Below are positions 5,167-8,131 of a stretch of DNA of 8,131 nucleotides, one piece after another. Below the pieces are notes generated by a model. It searched no databases and was not told where the DNA came from. It was given only the letters and a program-made list of their open reading frames with translations. The stretch comes from Ruminococcaceae bacterium UBA6857 (GTDB taxonomy: Bacteria; Bacillota; Clostridia; Oscillospirales; Acutalibacteraceae): positions 2,582 through 10,712 of the forward strand of contig DKDD01000068.1 in assembly GCA_002451715.1 (NCBI GenBank), read 5' to 3'. Positions within the stretch are counted from its first letter, which is position 1, and each line of letters starts with the position of its first letter. A program made the translations under genes and the position numbers.

Positions 5167-5598
5167 TTATTCGTCGTCGCCCTCGTCTTCGTCGTCTTCT
5201 TCGATTTCGAATTCAAGAGTTTCGCCGCAGCAGGGGCACTCAACGTGTCCGTCGTCGTCGATATCGTCAATGTCAACGCAGATGTCTTCGTTGCAGGCCG
5301 GGCATGTAACTTCGATGCAGTTGTCGTCATCGTCGTCGCAGCAGCAATCGCAGTCGTCATCGTCGCAGCAGCAGTCATCGTCATAAACAAATTCTTCAAC
5401 GTCGCCGAGATCTTCGTCAACTTCTTCAACATAATCGTTGAGGTCTGCAAGGTCTTCTTCAAGATCGCTGAGATCCGAAGCAACGTCATCGAGTGCGTCA
5501 ACAATTGCCGAGAAGAGCTTTGCTTCCTTGCTGTTTTCATCAAGGTCAAGGCCTTCCATAAGTCCTCTGAGATATGCAACTTTTTCTGAAACTGACAT
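5167..5598 (-). CDS. CD1247-type Asp/Cys-rich protein with C-terminal zinc ribbon
   Basis: From the start at 5598 the product has 143 residues. The N-terminal part, MSVSEKVAYLRGLMEGLDLD onward to about 70, matches the CD1247 N-terminal domain known from Clostridia, whose function I do not know. It is acidic and helical, likely a coiled coil (about 38-70). Then comes an unusual Asp/Cys stretch (about 73-94) with cysteines 76-78, 83, 85-87 and 94. The tail has CPAC (99-102) and CPCC (121-124), the two halves of a zinc ribbon, and ends in a run of Asp and Glu. The frame is open further upstream, but AAAGGA at 5609-5614 is spaced for the ATG at 5598, and a longer form would overlap efp. It follows efp by 46 bases in one operon and ends at a UUCG terminator. 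It may bind metal; that is inference. Confidence 0.88.
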   Translation of the reverse strand: MSVSEKVAYLRGLMEGLDLDENSKEAKLFSAIVDALDDVASDLSDLEEDLADLNDYVEEVDEDLGDVEEFVYDDDCCCDDDDCDCCCDDDDDNCIEVTCPACNEDICVDIDDIDDDGHVECPCCGETLEFEIEEDDEDEGDDE

Positions 5599-5644
5599 AA
5601 TATTCATTCCTTTCGGTAGTAAGTTTTTTTGAGCGGAGCAAAAA

Positions 5645-6202
5645 TTATGCTCTGCCGAGATATTCACCTGTTCTGGTGTCAATCTGAATCATTTCGCCCT
5701 CGTCAATGAAGAGAGGAACCTTAACTTCCGCACCTGTTTCAAGGGTTGCGGGTTTGGTGGTGTTTGTTGCGGTGTCACCCTTGAAGCCGGGGTCGGTCTT
5801 GGTAACCTGAAGTTCAACAAAGTTCGGCGGTTCAACACCGAAAACGTTGCCCTTGTAAGAAAGAATCTTGCAGGTCATGTTTTCCTTAACAAACTTGAAG
5901 CTGTCGGGAAGATCGCTTTCGTTGATGGGGATAAGCTCATAGCTTTCCGGATCCATGAAGTAATAAAGTCCGCCATCGTTATAGGAATATTCCATATCCT
6001 TTCTTTCAACGAATGCGGTCGGGAACTTATCGTTCGGGTTGAATGTGCGTTCAACAACCGAACCTGTGATAACGTTTCTTACCTTTGCGCGAACAAAGGC
6101 AGCGCCTTTACCGGGCTTAACGTGCTGAAATTCGATGATTTGAAGAACGTTGCCTTCCATTTCGAAAGTAACGCCGTTTCTGAAATCGCCTGCTGATACC
6201 AT
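5645..6202 (-). CDS. efp: Translation elongation factor P
   Basis: EF-P binds between the P and E sites of the ribosome and relieves stalling at runs of proline. The 185-residue product has the normal length and the three beta-barrel domains: KOW-like N-terminal (about 1-63), OB-type central (about 65-128) and C-terminal (about 130-185). The loop at the tip, [16 protein letters not shown], has K32, the position that carries the modification in the Bacillus enzyme (5-aminopentanol). The C-terminal [17 protein letters not shown] is diagnostic. No gene for beta-lysylation (epmA or epmB) is in the window. GGAGG lies eight bases before the ATG at 6202. It is the first gene of an operon with the CD1247-type protein. 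Confidence 0.98.
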   Translation of the reverse strand: MVSAGDFRNGVTFEMEGNVLQIIEFQHVKPGKGAAFVRAKVRNVITGSVVERTFNPNDKFPTAFVERKDMEYSYNDGGLYYFMDPESYELIPINESDLPDSFKFVKENMTCKILSYKGNVFGVEPPNFVELQVTKTDPGFKGDTATNTTKPATLETGAEVKVPLFIDEGEMIQIDTRTGEYLGRA

Positions 6203-6236
6203 TTAGTATTCCTCCGAATATAAAAATTACGCGTAT

Positions 6237-6265
6237 ATTCTATAACAAATGAGCGCGTTTTTCAA
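6237..6265 (-). promoter_or_regulatory. Promoter of the efp operon
   Basis: On the minus strand TTGAAA (6260-6265), 17 bases, TAGAAT (6237-6242) matches the consensus in five of six positions in each box. The start point should be near 6230, giving a short leader of about 28 bases. Confidence 0.7.
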
Positions 6266-6364
6266 GTGTTTTTTGAAATTACTCTTTGTTTTCCTTTGAA
6301 AAGGCGCGATAATATCAATTTTTTCTTAATTTTTTTGTGTTTTCTTTTGTTTTAAGGTTCTTTG

Positions 6365-6373
6365 TGTTATACT
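6365..6373 (+). promoter_or_regulatory. Extended -10 promoter of the mltG-like gene
   Basis: TGTTATACT contains TATACT (6368-6373) preceded by TG and one base, an extended -10 element. The region 17 bases upstream is T-rich (TTTTGT) and a poor -35. Start near 6380. This promoter is divergent from that of efp. Confidence 0.6.
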
Positions 6374-6410
6374 CAAAGAGCAAAATCAGACAAAATTCGG
6401 GAGGTTTAAA

Positions 6411-7250
6411 ATGAAAAAATTTCTATCAGTCATATTAATTCTTGTTCTCGCGTGCTCCCTTTTCGGCTGTGTGAGCAAAAACACACTCACCGAAAGCACA
6501 ACTTCAAAGCCGGAAACAACAACCGATTCGCTCACCGTTACGGTAACTTTTCCGGAAGGCTATACCGCGCTTGAAATTGCCGAAAAGCTTGAAGAAAACA
6601 AGGTTTGCTCGGTCTCTGACTTTATGAAAGCAGCACAAAGTGAAGAACTTGCAAAAGAATACGGTTTTCTTTCCGGCATGAAAGACACCGAAAACCGCGC
6701 GTTTTTGCTTGAGGGTTATATCTTTCCCGATACCTATGAGTTTTATAAAGGCGAAAGCGCAAAAAGCGCAATTGCCCGCTTTTTGAATAACGCGCAAAAC
6801 AAACTCACCGACGAAATGAGCGCAAGGGCAAAAGAACTCGGTTATTCGATTGACGAAATCATCACACTCGCCTCTGTCATTCAGGCGGAAGCCGGAGACA
6901 AAAAAGAGATGGGAAAAGTTTCGTCGGTACTTCACAACCGCATTGAAAGCCCTGATTACGGAAAGCTTCAGTGCGACGTTACGATAAATTACGTCAACGA
7001 AAACATCCTTGTTTCGCCCTATGTTGAAGGCTACAAAGCCGGCTATACCGAGTATTACAACACATACAAAAGAAGTGGGCTTCCCGTCGGCGCAATCTGC
7101 AATCCCGGTCTTGACGCAATCAATGCCGCGCTTTATCCGGAGGATACGGACTATTTCTATTTTGTTACGGACAAGGACTGGAATTACTACTACGCTTCAA
7201 CTTATGAAGAACATCTTAAAAACTGTAAAAAATGCGGAATTGAGTTCTAA
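6411..7250 (+). CDS. mltG: Endolytic murein transglycosylase, MltG/YceG family, lipoprotein form
   Basis: MltG cuts nascent peptidoglycan strands inside the chain and is thought to set glycan length. The 279-residue product begins with a lipoprotein signal (KK, hydrophobic 4-16, lipobox LFGC) with the lipid-bearing cysteine at C20, followed by a Ser/Thr-rich linker (21-42). A LysM-like segment follows (FPEGYTALEIAEKLEE, 47-62). The catalytic domain has LEGYIFPDTYEF (100-111), LASVIQAEAGD (153-163) with E160 as the catalytic glutamate, VSSVLHNRI (170-178), LQCDVTINY (186-194) and YNTYKRSGLPVGAICNPG (216-233). MltG of Gram-negatives is about 340 residues with a transmembrane anchor; here the anchor is replaced by a lipid. 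GGGAGG precedes the ATG. It stands divergent from efp, and no strong terminator separates it from the next gene. Confidence 0.93.
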   Translation: MKKFLSVILILVLACSLFGCVSKNTLTESTTSKPETTTDSLTVTVTFPEGYTALEIAEKLEENKVCSVSDFMKAAQSEELAKEYGFLSGMKDTENRAFLLEGYIFPDTYEFYKGESAKSAIARFLNNAQNKLTDEMSARAKELGYSIDEIITLASVIQAEAGDKKEMGKVSSVLHNRIESPDYGKLQCDVTINYVNENILVSPYVEGYKAGYTEYYNTYKRSGLPVGAICNPGLDAINAALYPEDTDYFYFVTDKDWNYYYASTYEEHLKNCKKCGIEF

Positions 7251-7254
7251 ACGC

Positions 7255-7283
7255 TTGAATAAAATCTTTAATTATGGTAATAT
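7255..7283 (+). promoter_or_regulatory. Promoter of the M28-like peptidase gene
   Basis: TTGAAT (7255-7260), 17 bases, TAATAT (7278-7283), with TGG directly before the -10 (7275-7277), an extended -10 feature. It lies in the 68-base gap after mltG, so the next gene need not depend on read-through. Confidence 0.5.
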
Positions 7284-7318
7284 AGCGAAGTAATTTTTTT
7301 GAAAAAAGGAGAGTTTTT

Positions 7319-8131
7319 ATGGATCTGTCAAAAATCATCGACAAAAAGAACGAAGCTGCCGCTTATATGGTCAAGGAGATCACTCACATCATCAAGACCT
7401 TTGAAAAGCGCAGCCCCGGCTCAAAGGGAGAAGAACAAGCCTGCAAATACATGGCTGACGTTCTTAAAAAAGACTGCGGCTGCGACAAAGCAGACGTTGA
7501 ATCTTTTAAAGAGCATCCCGGCGCATTTTACGGCTGGCTTTTCTTCACGCTTACCTTTGTTCTTGCCGCAATCGTTCTCTTTTTCTTCTGCCCAATCATT
7601 TCAATCGTTTTGATTGTTGTCGGTCTCGGTCTTGCGCTTCTTGAGTTCGGAACATACAAAAAAGTTGTTGACCCGTTCTTCAAGGAAAAAACCGGTCACA
7701 ACGTTACCGCAATCAAAAAATGTACAGGCGAAACAAAAAGAAGAGTAATTTTCAACGGTCACCCCGATGCAGCATGGGAATGGCCCGTTAACTATAAGCT
7801 CGGCGGCGTAGGCTTTGAAAGCCACGCAATCATCTGCGGCGTCGGCGCACTTTATTATCTTGTTCTTTCAATCATTTTCATTGCTCAAAACGGAATCGGT
7901 TTTGCAAAAATCGGTCTTGATAATCCTCTTGCAAAGGCAGCTTTGTGGGGACTCATTTTTGTTCCGTTCCTCATCGGTCTTTATTTCATGGTCAACTATC
8001 GCCGCGTTGTTGACGGCGCAAACGACAATCTTTCCGGCTGCTATATGGGTATTGCCGTTCTCAAGTATCTTAAAGACGCAGGAATCGAGCTTGAAAACAC
8101 CGAGCTCGGCGTTGTTCTCACCGGCAGCGAA
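7319..8131 (+). CDS. Membrane-embedded M28-like zinc metallopeptidase (3' end cut by window edge)
   Basis: My translation from the ATG at 7319 runs 271 codons to the window edge without a stop. The start has AAAGGAGA about six bases upstream. The N-terminal part (1-70) is soluble and helical, with RSPGSKGEEQACKYMAD (31-47), typical of M20/M28 peptidase starts. Hydrophobic stretches at about 72-90, 92-108, 168-190 and 204-225 look like four membrane segments. Between and after them lie the peptidase metal-site motifs: NGHPDAAWEW (146-155, H148 and D150), VDGANDNLSGCYMG (231-244, bridging-metal D236) and VLTGSE (266-271, the catalytic glutamate expected at the cut end). The family is therefore a co-catalytic two-zinc aminopeptidase-like fold with membrane segments inserted between its metal ligands. 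The substrate is unknown. The C-terminal third, with the remaining metal ligands, is outside the window. Confidence 0.82.
   Translation, partial: MDLSKIIDKKNEAAAYMVKEITHIIKTFEKRSPGSKGEEQACKYMADVLKKDCGCDKADVESFKEHPGAFYGWLFFTLTFVLAAIVLFFFCPIISIVLIVVGLGLALLEFGTYKKVVDPFFKEKTGHNVTAIKKCTGETKRRVIFNGHPDAAWEWPVNYKLGGVGFESHAIICGVGALYYLVLSIIFIAQNGIGFAKIGLDNPLAKAALWGLIFVPFLIGLYFMVNYRRVVDGANDNLSGCYMGIAVLKYLKDAGIELENTELGVVLTGSE

Noticed and set aside
5011..5589. Plus-strand open frame of 192 codons rich in Val and Ala
   Set aside because: It is the reverse of the repetitive Asp/Glu/Cys codons of the CD1247-type gene, which has its ribosome site, family match and operon context. The hydrophobic look comes from GAC/GAT read backwards as GTC/ATC.
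5599..5682. Longer start for the CD1247-type protein (28 extra residues)
   Set aside because: It would overlap the end of efp, has no family similarity, and the ribosome site AAAGGA is placed for the ATG at 5598.
7299..7613. Plus-strand open frame of 104 codons after mltG
   Set aside because: It overlaps the M28-like gene in another frame, has no family match, and the AAAGGAGA site belongs to the ATG at 7319.

Overview
The window looks like chromosomal DNA of a low-to-moderate-GC Firmicute of class Clostridia, probably Oscillospirales/Ruminococcaceae-like. The grounds are strong AGGAGG-type ribosome binding sites, sigma-A-like promoters, a DUF951 protein, an EF-P whose modified loop has its lysine at residue 32, and a CD1247-type protein next to efp. 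The species cannot be named from the sequence. Most genes are housekeeping, and many serve translation.

Left part (1-2358, minus strand): one promoter (TTGATA, 17 bp, TATAAT) reads a DUF951 zinc-binding-like protein, prfA (release factor RF1) and sua5 (tRNA t6A synthesis); sua5 runs off the left edge. The DUF951 gene overlaps prfA and carries the prfA ribosome binding site inside its last codons. The prmC gene often found next to prfA is absent here. Middle-left (2437-4287, plus strand): a divergent gene for a three-domain S1-type RNA-binding protein, then a PIG-L family metal-dependent deacetylase with its own promoter and a leader hairpin, ended by a strong terminator that can serve both strands.

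Centre (4325-5077, minus strand): the most interesting element. A ToxN/TenpN-like endoribonuclease toxin gene (158 aa, AT-rich) is preceded by a rho-independent terminator, two contiguous tandem repeats of 53 and 52 nt, and a near-consensus promoter (TTGACT, 17 bp, TATAAT). This order (promoter, repeat RNA, terminator, toxin) is the hallmark of a type III toxin-antitoxin or phage-defence system, in which the repeat RNA binds and inhibits the toxin. Each repeat can form a 7-bp hairpin; the two stems differ by two compensatory base-pair changes while the loop stays almost constant, which supports a folded RNA. An imperfect inverted repeat spans the promoter -35 region.

Right part: efp and a CD1247-type Asp/Cys-rich protein form a minus-strand operon (5111-6265) with its own promoter and a UUCG-tetraloop terminator. 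Divergently, on the plus strand, lie an MltG-family lytic transglycosylase made as a lipoprotein (6411-7250) and the first 271 codons of a membrane-embedded M28-like metallopeptidase that runs off the right edge. Every gap over 300 bases is accounted for: the only one (4816-5166) holds the antitoxin RNA, its promoter and the terminator of the efp operon.
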